A DNA stretch of 64,000 nt, from NCBI GenBank assembly GCA_947846985.1, contig CANTUZ010000001.1, positions 1,426,001 through 1,490,000 of the forward strand. The letters are read 5' to 3'. The notes below the pieces were generated by a model. The model had not been told where the DNA came from and did no database searches. It saw only the letters and a program-made list of their open reading frames with translations. Position numbers and translations under genes: made by a program. This DNA comes from Fratercula arctica (lineage: Eukaryota > Chordata > Aves > Charadriiformes > Alcidae). The stretch's first letter is position 1; the number at the start of each line of letters is the position of its first letter. Shown here piece by piece: positions 12,026-22,622 of this stretch.

Positions 12026-13858
12026 TGACCAGAGGGACTTGGTGATTCTACGAGCAGGGGATATGCTCTGGGCAAGCCAAGCCTGGAGGGACCATTGCCC
12101 CAATACACACAGCACTGACGTTTAGCAGACCTTCGCTGCATGCCCTGGGAGGGCTGCGTCAGACTGTGTTATTCCACCTTTCATCCTGCAGATTTGCAGG
12201 TCAAAAAGTCATGATCCGGTTGCAGAGTGCATCCTCTCCATAAGTACCAGTTGTCAAGCCAAGTATCTACGTGAGAGGATAATTTAGTGGGAGAGTCCCA
12301 ATGCGGGGGGTAGAGAAATGGGTTTTGCTCGTGGCTTTGTCTTGATTTGCAGACCTGGCAGGGTTATTTTGCTGCCCTGTGCCTCTCGCTCCTCTGTTAC
12401 TCTCTTCCTGTTACCAAAACCCCAACAGGGCTGAGTTTTCAGAGTGCAAATTGTCTGTTGGGTCTCCAGGCAATTCAGCTCAACAAACAAATAGTAAGGA
12501 AATCTTTGCCAATTCAAATACCTATCAGAAAAATGCTAGCAATCCATATAGGGTGAGTCGTTTTCCGCTGTGTTCTTGGCACAGGATATAATGGCAGCAT
12601 GGGATTGTCTGGGCACTTTTTAGCAGCATTCTGTTCATTAACAACACTTCATTTTAATAACAATTATGTTTTCTGCCAGAGCTTAGTCCCAAATGGGCTT
12701 TTCTGCATCCCCATGACTGCCCTTTGCGCAGCGGATCCTTTTCAACTGCTTCTTCCTCCTCAAAGATGCCTCCAGCCCTTTGGCATCCTGGCGTCTGGAA
12801 CGTGACCCACTCCTGCATTCATTATACGTATTATTATGTGTAGTCACACGCTACAACAAAATCAGGGCTCCCTTGATGGTGCCATGTGAACACTACACGG
12901 TAACAACAGCGTTAGCTCTTCCTCTAGCACTGCGATAATTTGCTGAATCTTCTTTCCACCTATTGACGCATCTTGACCCAATTTCAGTTGTGTGAGAGGT
13001 TCTTCCGCACGGGGACAGTATCTCAGTATGGTGTTGTAGATGCCCAGCCATGTGCCAGCACGCAGTGGCCGGAGCAGGTTGCATCTCCCAGGGACGAGGG
13101 AGCTCATGGCACACAGTGACGTGGCTGCAGATGCTGAGCTCTGCTCCTTTGTCATGCGGGATGAGGAGCTGAGCTCAGGTGTCTGCAGAGCAACCTCAGT
13201 CCCTCTCCAATTTTTGGGTATTACCTCTTGCAGGAAAGGAAAAAAGAGATTGTTGCATTTTATGGCATTCCTCCAGCTCCTGCTTTCTCTGCTATATTAC
13301 ACTTTTCTTACCGTTTTCAGCACTTTTTTTCCAGTGCAGAGACCTGTGGCACTCATTGCCTACTGCTCTCCATGTCCCAAACACCTGGCTTTCTAGAAAC
13401 CCTCCCAGTGTGCTGAAAAAGCTACATTTTTTTGCTCAGCTTTGCTGCAGCCCTTCCAGAGGAGGCTTGCACAGTGCAAGCTTGGCTTTTTTCATTTGAA
13501 AGCTCTCATATGCTGAAAGCCATTTGCTTTTTACATCACTCGATGTCCCCAAATTTCACGGGCAACAGCAAGATTTGCCCCAAGAGCAGGACCTTGCAGT
13601 GATAACCTTTTAATGCTTTGCTATTTCTTCGGGTCCAGCATGACCTGTGGAAGTGAGGTGGCCCCAGGGGCTCCCCTGGGACTGCAGGAACATCCATGCC
13701 ATGGGGGTCCTGGGTTTCTGAGCCTTCCTCTGCTCTCATCATACATGGTCACAAGTGGGAGCAGGGACAGCATCCTTCTGCTGCCAGCTGGGTCAGATCT
13801 GAGCTGCTCAATACACACTGCAAAATCTGGGGTACCAGGAGGTCCCAACTGGGGAAAA

Positions 13859-14407
13859 TCATAGAATCACAGAATGGTTTAGGCTGTAAGGAACCTTAAA
13901 GATCATCCAGTTCCAACCCCCTGCCCTGGGCAGGGACACCTCCCACCAGACCAGGCTGCTCCAAGCCCTGTCCAATCTGGCCTTGAACCCCTCCAGGCAT
14001 GGGGCAGCCACAGCTTCTCTGGGCAACCTGCGCCAGGGGCTCACCCCCCTCACAGCCAAGAATTTCTGCCTCAGATCTCAGCTCAATCTCCCTCTTGCAG
14101 TGGAAAACCCTTCCCCCTTTTCTGATTGCTCCCTTCCCTGATCCAGAGTCCCTCCCCAGCTTTCCTGGAGCCCCTTGAGGGACTGGAAGGGGCTGGAAGG
14201 TCTCCGCAGAGCCTTCTCTTCTCCAGGCTGAACCCCCTCAGCTCTCTCAGCCTGTCCTCACAGCAGAGGGGCTCCAGCCCTCCCAGCATCTCCTGGGCCT
14301 CCTCTGGCCCCGCTCCAACAGCTCCGTGTCTCTCCTGTGCTGAGGCCCCAGAGCTGGAGGCAGCACTGCAGGGGGGTCTCCCCCGAGCGGAGCAGAGGGG
14401 CAGAATA
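13859..14407 (-). mobile_element. CR1 LINE, about 550 bp of 3' region, reverse orientation
   Basis: Very similar to the copy at 6869-7595 over most of its length (shared blocks TGGGGCAGCCACAGCTTCTC and GCTCCAGCCCTCCCAGCATC). Truncated at the CR1 5' side near 14407. The reverse strand carries remnants of the ORF2 carboxyl end. Inactive. Confidence 0.92.
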
Positions 14408-15366
14408 GAAAAACATAGAAATAAGACAACATCAGGCAGAGTTTGATGTGAGCAGCTTTCTCCCTTAAAAAAACAATTACTAAAAGGTACTGTTGGGGAT
14501 GGTTGAGGCACAGCCCTGAGAAACCCAGGGCCAGCCGTGTGCCATCCAACTGCCTGTCCCTGCCCAGAAACCGCAGCCCGGTCTGGGGGTTGCTCTTGGT
14601 TATTCTCCTCTCTCAGCTTCTCTGGGTGGTTTTCCCCATCCCCGGTGCTGCGTCAGCCTCATGGCACTGCTACCCAGATGATACATCTCATGGAGACGGG
14701 CCACCAGCCGCTTTGTGGCTTGTCCCTGCTGCTCAAGGGTTTTTGCAGCCGGGGTCATGCTCCCTGCTCTAAAATCCTCTGAGGTTCCAAATGAAATGCC
14801 TCCATTGTGTGCAACTCCAGCCCTTTGTCTCCATTTGGCCTTGTGTGAGTCCCCTAAATATGGTGACTCCAATTCTCCGCAAAAGGTGGCAGTTGCACAG
14901 ATCGAACAAGTTTTAATTTGTCTAATTGCATTTTTGTTAACTGCTTTGGCCCAAATTCATCTCAGCTATCGTAGGCACTTATCTGTGGAGGCGACAGATC
15001 ATCCTCTGGAGACCCACCTCTCCCAGATGATGAGTTTGGTTTAGTTTGTTTCAGATGGCCGGGGAAGATAAATCCCAGTCTTAATTTAAAATATCCAGTC
15101 CTCTTTCCTAGAAGTGGGAGGAGGGATTGTGTCCCCTTTCATCCCACATCTTCCCCCGTGCTCTCAGCCGGGAGCAGTTCCTCGTGGGTCTCTTTTATGG
15201 GCATCAGCCATGCCACTTCCCCAGGCAGCGAGGTGGGAATGGCAATTTGGGAGACCCTGGGGTGCCCCTGCCTCTGGATCACCCTTCTGCAAACTGCCAT
15301 CTTGCTGTGAATCTGTCTCCTCTGGCAACAAGAAGGTTATGCTCATTTTATTTAAAAGTCTTTTCC

Positions 15367-15423
15367 AAAAAAAAAAAAAAAAAAAAAAAAAAGAGGCTTC
15401 TTTTAAAATAAAAAAAAAAAAAA
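15367..15423. repeat. Two A-runs (26 and 13 bases) 18 bases apart
   Basis: Uninterrupted A at 15367-15392 and 15411-15423. Nothing on the 5' side looks like a retrocopied mRNA, so I call it a simple A-rich repeat rather than a processed pseudogene tail. Confidence 0.9.
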
Positions 15424-16403
15424 GAATTGTGACTAAAATTTGGAGAAAAGTAAAAAATCCGTATCCCTCGCCCCAGGGCATCCTTCCATTGCTAACGCTG
15501 AGCCGGTTATTTATGACCCTCTCTCAACGGTGAATTTTTCCATTTTCCCTTAGCAAGTGTTTTCTGATTTAATACTCCCCTGAGCTTGGGCTCTCGCTTT
15601 GATTGCCAGCTCTGCTCAAGACGTAACCCCTGGATGAAGGGTCTCACAGCAGGAGACGAGTTGGGTTCAGGTGACTGAGCCCAGGCTGCTCCCTTGGAGA
15701 TTTCCTCCAAAAGTTATAACACAGGCCACTAAGCTCACAACAGGCTTGAATGAGCTGAGGGTTAGATTTTTTCTGTGACAGGAGTCCAGATTTTCATGCA
15801 GGATGCCAAAGTGTTCAGCAGCAAAGGATGACATTGAAATAAACCTGTGCATAAGTATCTTCAACACACAACAGGTGTGAAACACAGGACTGGAAGCACG
15901 AGCATAGAAGGGTTGCTGCAGGGGCTAAGGAGCCATTGCTGGGGCTCACATCAACAAGACATGGATGTGTCTGGCTTGGGAGAACTTCCAGGGGCCTCTG
16001 GAAGCACAGAGAGATGAGCCAAGGTACCACTGAAGATGAACCAAGGTACCGCAGTTGTCCCAGCATCTCCATCAGCTGTGGATGCTCTCCCATGTGACAT
16101 CCTAGCAGTGCCCGTGAGACCTGGTGGGACTGGGACCTCTTTTCAGAGACTGTGGCATGTTGGAGGCTGGAAGTAGGGATGGGAAAATATGTTTCCTTAT
16201 CCCCTCAGTCTGTTATCCCCAGCCAGCTTCATTCTATGTGTTTCTTTCCCCCTGCTCCCTGAAGTGTTGAATGCTAATTATTGCTAATTATTTACAGACA
16301 AAACCTAAATACTCTCCCTCCCTACAACAGCTGGCAGCTATCCCCGGTATCTCCACATCCTCGAGCAGATGAGCAGCCTCTGGGTTTTCTCTCCTCTTTG
16401 CAG

Positions 16404-16573
16404 AACTACACCAACTGCAGCTGCATCTCTGAAAACGGTCTCGCGGGGTTTGCCAAGCCCGGGATCTGCGGCACCGGCTGCTCTCACCTCTTCTTGCCCT
16501 TTGTGATCCTGTCCTGCCTGGCGGGGATCCTGGCCAGCATCTCCCACACACCGTCCTTCATGCTCATCCTCAG
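16404..16573 (+). CDS. SLCO2B1: SLCO2B1 exon encoding Kazal-like loop part 2 and TM10
   Basis: 170 nt, phase 0 in, phase 2 out. It encodes NYTNCSC, the remaining loop cysteines (GICGTGC) and TM10 (about residues 236-258), ending ISHTPSFMLIL. NYTNCSC and HTPSFMLILR are near-identical to the remembered human OATP2B1 residues and differ from OATP2A1 (NPLYMMVLR). Two N-glycosylation sequons, NYT and NCS, start the exon. Acceptor TTTGCAG, donor CAG/GTGAGC. Confidence 0.96.
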
Positions 16574-19113
16574 GTGAGCAGACGTGGGTTGGACATGGTC
16601 TAGGTGCAACCACATCTTTAAGCGTGTCAGAAAAGACATCCAGGGTTTGCGTTTGGGGAACCAAGGGGTCCTTGAATTGGGGAGGAGGGTTTTCTTCAGC
16701 AATGGGATTGGAGGGTATATTGTACCTCTATATTGCACCTTGTGCCTAGTTCCTTTTGTTTGTTCCAGTTGCTTTTACATGGTTTGCACGTGTTGGTGCA
16801 GGGAATGGAGAACGGGGCTTCCATGCATGTGATTGTCCATCTTCTAGGCTATTCCTGGCTCAGGAGCAGGCTGTGCTTTCCTAGCAAAGACCTGGCATGT
16901 CTGGGCAGGACAGAAACATCGAGCATCTCCAATCCCAAATGTTGAAGCAGGAGAGACGTTCAGGACTTGCTCTTGAAGACCCTGCTCAAACAGAGGTCCT
17001 GCTGCCCTAAAACTACAAAGGTTCTTCCAAGGTCTCCTTGGCTGCTCCTGCTGATCCCTGCAGAGTTAAGCAGCAAGTGGAGATTTCAGGCTGCTGAAGG
17101 CTTAACCATGGAGCCACCAGTGCTGCATGGCCAATTGCTCTTGCAGGCAACGTGGTGTTCACCAACAGGTTCAGGCAAGGAGCAGCTGGTGGGTGGGTGG
17201 GTGTCACACCATGCCAGGCCCCCATGGCACCTCCACCCACCGATGGGGCCGTGGGGCTCACAGGATCCCTGCATTACCCTCAGCAGCCCCATTCCTGGTC
17301 TCAGCACAACCTTCAGATCCAGCAGCCATCCTGTTCCTTCTCCCCACCCACAGCTGATACCTCAGCAACAAGATGCACCATTAACTCAGCATTAATTTAG
17401 CACGGCAGTACTTTGGCACTTTTTAATCCATCTCTGTGTTGAGTTAAGAAGTTTAATTACCTTCCTTCGCTTGAAGGATCTCGGTTGAATACAGCCTCCC
17501 TTCCCAGTGCAGAGAAGCAACCGGGACTTTGGTTTCCCACACACTTGGAAAGGTGCCTATGGGGCAGGCTGGAGCCAGCCTCAACAGGACCCCTGGGCTG
17601 GTGGGGCTGGAGCTTAGAATGGGCAGGAAAGGCTGAGGCTAGGACTGTGATGGGGAGGAGGGGAAAGTCATTGGGGAATCTCTATGTTAGTCTATAAATG
17701 ATATTCCCAAGCACAATTTTGGATTGAGAGCAACGCTGAGGAGAAGGACTTGGGGGTGTTGGGTGATATGAAGCTCGACATGAGCCAGCAACGTGCTTTG
17801 GTAGCCCAGAAGCCCCCTGCAGCCTGGGCTGCATCCCCAGCAGCGTGGGCAGCAGGGCGAGGGGGGGGATTCTGCCCCTCTGCTCCGCTTGGGGGAGACC
17901 CCCCTGCAGTGCTGCCTCCAGCTCTGGGGCCTCAGCACAGGAGAGACACGGAGCTGTTGGAGTGGGGCCAGAGGAGGCCCCGGAGATGCTGGGAGGGCTG
18001 GAGCCCCTCTGCTGTGAGGACAGGCTGAGAGAGTTGGGGTTGTTCAGCCTGGAGGAGAGAAGGCTCCACAGAGACCTTGGAGCCCCTTCCAGTCCCTCAA
18101 GGGGCTCCAGGAAACCTGGGGAGGGACTCTGGATGAGGGAGGGGAGCAATCAGAAAAGGGGGAAGGGTTTTCCATTGCAAGAGGGGAGATTGAGATGAGA
18201 TCTGAGGCAGAAATTCTTGGCTGTTAGGGGTATGAGCCCCTGGCGCAGGTTGCCCAGAGAAGCTGTGGCTGCCCCATCCCTGGAGGGGTTCAAGGTCAGG
18301 TTGGACGGGGCTTGGAGCAAGCTGGTGTGGTGGGAGGTGTCCCTGCCCATGGCAGGGGGTGGCACTGGGTGGGCTTTAAAGGTCCCTTCCAGCCTAAACC
18401 ATTCATTGATTCTATGATGATTCTGTGGTCAAAGCATTCCAAACAGCGTCTTTTTAGGGAAAAGCTGTGTTTAAAACCTGTTTTTACCTTGACTCGCAGG
18501 CATTATTAAATCTCCTTTTATGCCCTGCGTGCTCTGTGCACACCAGGCAGACAGAGAGGAAAGGGAAGCCAAGGCCCCTGAGGTGTGCTCACCTGGAGGT
18601 CCTCTGCCACCCAGTCCTCTCCCATGTCTGACCCCATCAGGAACTACAGCCTGAAATACTTATTTCAGGAAACTGGGGTACCACCAAAATACCTCACCTC
18701 AAAAAAAAGCCACTTCCTCAATGGGTAAATCACTTTTCTCTTTCAGTTACAAAAAGCATCCCTTGTGTTGCTCTTGTTTGGCAGAGCCAGTGGCTATATT
18801 GGTTTCTCTTTGTGTTTTACTTGTACACACTCTTTAAATTAAAAGCAAAAATATTTAGCTGAGCTCCACCCAGTCTCTTAGGGAGTTTGGTAGGTCTTTC
18901 AGGCCAAGAAAAGGCTGTGGTTTGCTTCTAGCCCTAATGAATGAAACTTCATTATTTTTGCTGACGTAAATGGGAGCTGCCTGGGCTCCTTGGTGGTTGG
19001 GTTGAAGGATGATTTTTTGGGTGAGGTGCTGTAAGGCTTTGTGCAATGCCAGGGAGGGAAACATCCATCTTTGCTGGAATGCCAGAGGGCACGCTTTCCA
19101 TTTTGTTTTTCAG
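16574..19113 (+). other. SLCO2B1: SLCO2B1 intron, 2.5 kb
   Basis: GTGAGC donor and TTTTTCAG acceptor. It contains the + strand CR1 at 17700-18424. No other repeat or exon-like segment is recognised; open frames such as 16967-17395 have no family resemblance. Confidence 0.88.
17700..18424 (+). mobile_element. CR1 LINE, about 725 bp of 3' region, same strand as SLCO2B1
   Basis: Begins inside ORF2 (GAGGAGAAGGACTTGGGGGT block), runs through the reverse-transcriptase carboxyl region and the 3' UTR, and ends CATTGATTCTATGATGATTC. Same sublineage as 6869-7595 and 13859-14407 but opposite orientation. The frame is broken by indels. Confidence 0.93.
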
Positions 19114-19178
19114 GAGCATCCAGCCTGAAGACAAATCGTTTGCGGTGGGGATACAGTTCATGCTGCTGAGAGTTTTAG
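19114..19178 (+). CDS. SLCO2B1: SLCO2B1 small exon encoding start of TM11
   Basis: 65 nt, phase 2 in, phase 1 out. It encodes SIQPEDKSFAVGIQFMLLRVL, matching the OATP2B1 sequence around KEDKTLAVGIQFMFLRIL. TM11 runs from about residue 275 into the next exon. A small exon at this point is a known feature of SLCO genes. Acceptor TTTTTCAG, donor TTAG/GTAAAT. Confidence 0.95.
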
Positions 19179-19892
19179 GTAAATGAAAATGTGTTGAAAT
19201 GCTGTCCTGGAAAATCATGGCAGCTCTTGGGGATTTGTGGGCATTTCATCCCTGAGCAGCCACAGGGCTGCAGAATTGCTTTTTATTCAGAGTTTTGGAC
19301 TGGTCAAAGCCTGTCCTGAGCCAGGGAAAGATGCCACCTTGCAGGGTCTGGGGGGCTGCATACGGTGGGGAGGGGATGAGTCATCTCCATGGGGGTATAT
19401 CTATGCAGCTAAATAAAAGAGGATAGGGAATAAGTTTAGGTCCAGGAGGACAACCCTTGGCTGTGTGTAGATACTCCCATGTTGTCCTCCAGCGTATCGG
19501 GGTGGCCGCAAACCATGCCCTGTGATCCCACTATAGTTATTTTTCCTATGGTGAAAATTCACGGTCACCTGGAGGCCCCCAGAACGTGCCACTGCAGTTG
19601 TGGGAAGAAGGGTACATGCACGGTGCATGAAGGAGGTGAACATCATTCCTGGGATGAGCAATGGTCCCTTACCAAAGAGCAATGAAAAATAAGGACCTTC
19701 TCACATCATGGTGGGGTTCAAACACGCAACCAGCCCTTGGTGTACTGTGCAGGACCAGTGGCTTCATGGGCAAGGGAAACCATCCCCAGCCACTTTCCTC
19801 CCTAAGACAGGGGAAAGTAACCAGGGTTGTGACTGTCCCAGCAGAGGTGCTCCCATAACGTAACAAATCCCCCTCTGACCCTCTGCTTCCAG
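19179..19892 (+). other. SLCO2B1: SLCO2B1 intron, 0.7 kb
   Basis: GTAAAT donor and CTGCTTCCAG acceptor. Unique-looking sequence with no repeat or motif that I can name. Confidence 0.9.
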
Positions 19893-20013
19893 CGTGGATG
19901 CCGGGGCCCGTTCTGTATGGCAGCGCCATCGACACAACCTGCATCCTCTGGGAGAAGAAGTGTGACAGGAAGGCGGCCTGCAGATACTACGACAATAACC
20001 TCTTCAGGCAAAG
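19893..20013 (+). CDS. SLCO2B1: SLCO2B1 exon encoding end of TM11 and last extracellular loop
   Basis: 121 nt, phase 1 in, phase 2 out. It encodes AWMPGPVLYGSAIDTTCILW, then a Cys-containing segment with CRYYDNNLFRQR. The block is nearly identical to OATP2B1 (AWMPSPVIHGSAIDTTC, CRYYNNDLLRNR) and clearly nearer to it than to OATP2A1. Acceptor CTTCCAG, donor AAAG/GTAGGG. Confidence 0.96.
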
Positions 20014-21013
20014 GTAGGGATGGGCAGAGGGAAACCCAGGGGGAATGTGGCATCAGGCCACCTCCAACCTGGATAAGCTGTATATGTCATGGTAAGTGAA
20101 CAGGGATGCTGGCATCCCCCTGGCCAGTGCTAACTCCCAGCAGTGCTCAGGAATGGTTTGGAGGGAAGTCATAGGCACAAGCCAAAACCATGCCAAGGAC
20201 TGTGCTAACTTGATGCTAGAAGACCACAGAGGTCCACTTCCAGAAGCACTCCCTGCATTATAGTGAGAACAATCCTTCACTGGAACAACCTCCACAGGGA
20301 CATGGTGGAGTCTCCATTGCTGGAGATTTTCAAGATGCAAGTGGACAAGGTGCTAGATAACCTCATCTAGGCTCCCTTTCCCATGAAAGGTTGGACGAGA
20401 TGATCTTCTGAGCTCCCTTCCAACCTGGGCTGTTCTATGATGCTATGATTACTTGTTTCGTGAGCATAGACACAAGCAGCCTGTCCTGACACCTTCTCCG
20501 TGGAGGTAAGGGAGCGGCAGGGGTGACACCAGCCTCAAAGCTGCCTGTGAGGTGGTGCAGAGTCCATGCAGGGTGCCTTTTACCATGGGATTCATCTTCC
20601 AACAGAACAGCCCAGCTTGACACCAAATCCAGACTGTGCACGGTGGGGAGGCTGAAAGGGAGCTGTAGGTGGTCTTCCATCCCTGTTGTAAATCCGTCAT
20701 TAAGTGACTCCCTGCCCAGTAGCTGCAGCAAGTCCTATTCACTCTCAACCCCAAGACATGTTTTTATGTACCTCCTTTTTGCCAGGAGATATGATCTGTT
20801 AACGTAACACCAAAGAGAAGTAGCTCTTCCTAGCTCTTCTTAGCTATTCCTCCTTTCTCTGCCACCCTTCTCAGGATCGAGGCATGCACCTGTTGCTTGC
20901 CCACTGCTGAGTGTGCCCAAGGAGCCCATCCCCATGTTCAGTATCTGCTGGGGGCCTGGGGACATTGGGTGTTGGTGCTTGGTGCCCTGATTTCTTGTGT
21001 TTCCACACCACAG
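20014..21013 (+). other. SLCO2B1: SLCO2B1 last intron, 1.0 kb
   Basis: GTAGGG donor and CACACCACAG acceptor. It contains an old + strand CR1 3' end at 20255-20452. A short TAGCTCTTCC repeat lies at 20821-20850. Confidence 0.88.
20255..20452 (+). mobile_element. Old CR1-like 3' end fragment
   Basis: CACTGGAACAACCTCCACAGGGACATGG and GTGGAGTCTCCATTGCTGGAGATTTTCAAG in order, then GGTTGGACGAGATGATCT, CCCTTCCAACC and TTCTATGATGCTATGATT. Typical CR1 3' UTR order, but clearly more diverged than the other intronic copies. Confidence 0.85.
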
Positions 21014-21188
21014 GTATTTCGGTCTCCAGTTCTTCTTTGAGGTGGGTGCTTTCCTGTGCTTCGTGACTGTGTATGTGATTCTCAGACGGCAGGAGAGGGA
21101 AGCCAGTGACACAGCAGAGACAAAGGCAGACCCAGAGAAGGATAAACTGGCAGTAAACTCCATAAAGAGCCCAGAATCCAAAGTGTGA
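21014..21188 (+). CDS. SLCO2B1: SLCO2B1 last coding exon: TM12 and cytoplasmic tail
   Basis: 175 nt, phase 2 in, TGA stop at 21186-21188. It encodes RYFGLQFFFEVGAF, TM12 (about residues 331-351) and a charged, probably cytoplasmic tail with RRQEREAS. The last four residues are ESKV, a class I PDZ-binding pattern; human OATP2B1 ends in DSRV, so the motif seems conserved. That it recruits a scaffold such as the PDZK1/NHERF proteins is inferred from the family. The visible protein is 385 residues, a little over half the usual length of about 700. Confidence 0.96.
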
Positions 21189-21580
21189 TGCCAAAAATGT
21201 GAATTGTGATCCATGTCCAGGGAGGTGAAGCTATGTGAATCACCCCACATTTGAACTGTGAAGGATGGATGCTTGGAGAGATAGATGATGGGGTTGCTCC
21301 CTAATCTTCTGGGTGGGATGTACTATGTCTGTACCGCTGTGGGAGGCTGTCCATACGCTGTTCTACACCTGCCATCTCCACCTCAGTGGTGCAGCTTGCT
21401 CCTTCACGTGGATTAGTCCACACACATTAACCTTTGGACACTGCAGTCTTCTGGATTTATGTCCTCCAAAGCATTTGTTCCTGCTGACAGTGTTGGTGGT
21501 GCCAGCACTGAGCATTAACCATATAGCTGAAGGGTTTTGTGGTTTGTTTTGTTTTAATAAATCATTTTTAAGAAGTGGTT
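21189..21580 (+). promoter_or_regulatory. SLCO2B1: SLCO2B1 3' UTR with polyadenylation signal
   Basis: Follows the TGA stop. A canonical AATAAA is at 21556-21561, preceded by a T-rich stretch and followed within about 20 bases by a GTGGTTTTGT-type GT-rich element. That makes a transcript end near 21,580 likely. The exact cleavage site is not visible from sequence. Confidence 0.7.
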
Positions 21581-21928
21581 TTGTACTGAACCCATACATC
21601 TCCATGAATGATGGTCTGTCCTTGCCCCCAAAATGTCAGTTGTGCTTGTTCTTTTTGCTCTCGCGGTGTTAGATGGTCTCTCTTCCTTGAAGGCTTCATC
21701 CAGCTCCAGGTGACATTGATGGGAGTTTTGTCCCAGGCTGTGGACCGTTGCAAGGACCAACTCCCATGCTTCACCCAGGTGCTGTGAGATGCTACTTTGG
21801 CAGTGAGGGGCAGGGATGAGGATTTGAGGAGGGGACGACATCAAAAGGAACCTCATGTCCAGCCCAGGAGAGAAACACCAATGCCCACAGACTTGTAGAG
21901 CTTTGGCAGCATGGCCACATTTTGCACA

Positions 21929-21946
21929 AATAATAATAATAATAAC
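21929..21946. repeat. (AAT)n microsatellite
   Basis: About six uninterrupted copies of AAT. Confidence 0.9.
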
Positions 21947-22599
21947 TCTTATTTTTGCATTATCAGTACTTGTTACGGGAGCTTACTGAAGCATGTGAAT
22001 ATTAAGGCTCCTTCCTGTTTTCCAGTTTCAGAAAGGCAGAACTTTTCCCAGGGATGCAGGACCAGAAAGGGAGGTTGAACCCAGCAGACTGGGCAGAGCT
22101 TGTGGCTAAGCTGTTTGACCACACAGCCAGACAGCCTTGCTGTGCTCCCTGAAGGGGTTACTGCCACATGCAGCTGTAATTATGGGGTAAAAGCCAAGTC
22201 TGGTGTTATTTTGGTGCAGCTGCCTCCGTTTTCTGCATTCTTCCCATCTCGAGGCTCCTTTTCACCCAAGCACAAATTGTGTTGCTGGTCTCATACCATC
22301 AATGTGCAACCACAGACCATTGGGTAACTTGTCATTTTTGGCTCCAGAATGGAATTCAGTACAGAAACTAAAACTTCTGAGTTCAGCCCAAATATGCAGA
22401 AGAGAAAAGAAATACTCAGTGGGGAAAATTCATTAACTCCTCACGCCCTGCCTAATAGTCCTATGGTAAGGCGTGCAGAGAAGTACGGTGGTGGAGGGTG
22501 GAAAGGCCAGTGATTAAGTGGCTGGTTTAGATATTTCACCAGACTGTTTGCCCAGACACTTTGAGAGACCAAATTAACATACTTCAGAGTGAGAGACTA

Positions 22600-22622
22600 A
22601 TTTTATTTTATTTTATTTTATT
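22600..22622. repeat. (TTTTA)n microsatellite
   Basis: Four to five copies of the TTTTA pentamer. Confidence 0.9.

Larger units (their letters stand above)
10767..16403 (+). other. SLCO2B1: SLCO2B1 intron, 5.6 kb
   Basis: GTGAGT donor and CTCTTTGCAG acceptor. It holds reverse-orientation CR1 fragments at 11882-12025 and 13859-14407, A-runs at 15367-15392 and 15411-15423, and a two-copy near-repeat of GATGARCCAAGGTACC near 16014-16043. I see no exon-like block inside it. Confidence 0.85.

Noticed and set aside
15367..15392. A-run as the tail of a processed pseudogene
   Set aside because: No gene-like sequence lies upstream and no target-site duplication was seen.
15127..15411. Open frame ending in poly-lysine
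   Set aside because: The lysines come from the A-run; there is no coding signal before it.
21014..21188. SLCO2A1 (prostaglandin transporter) as an alternative identity for the whole gene
   Set aside because: Blocks HTPSFMLIL, GSAIDTTC and GLQFFF match OATP2B1; OATP2A1 has different residues at these places.
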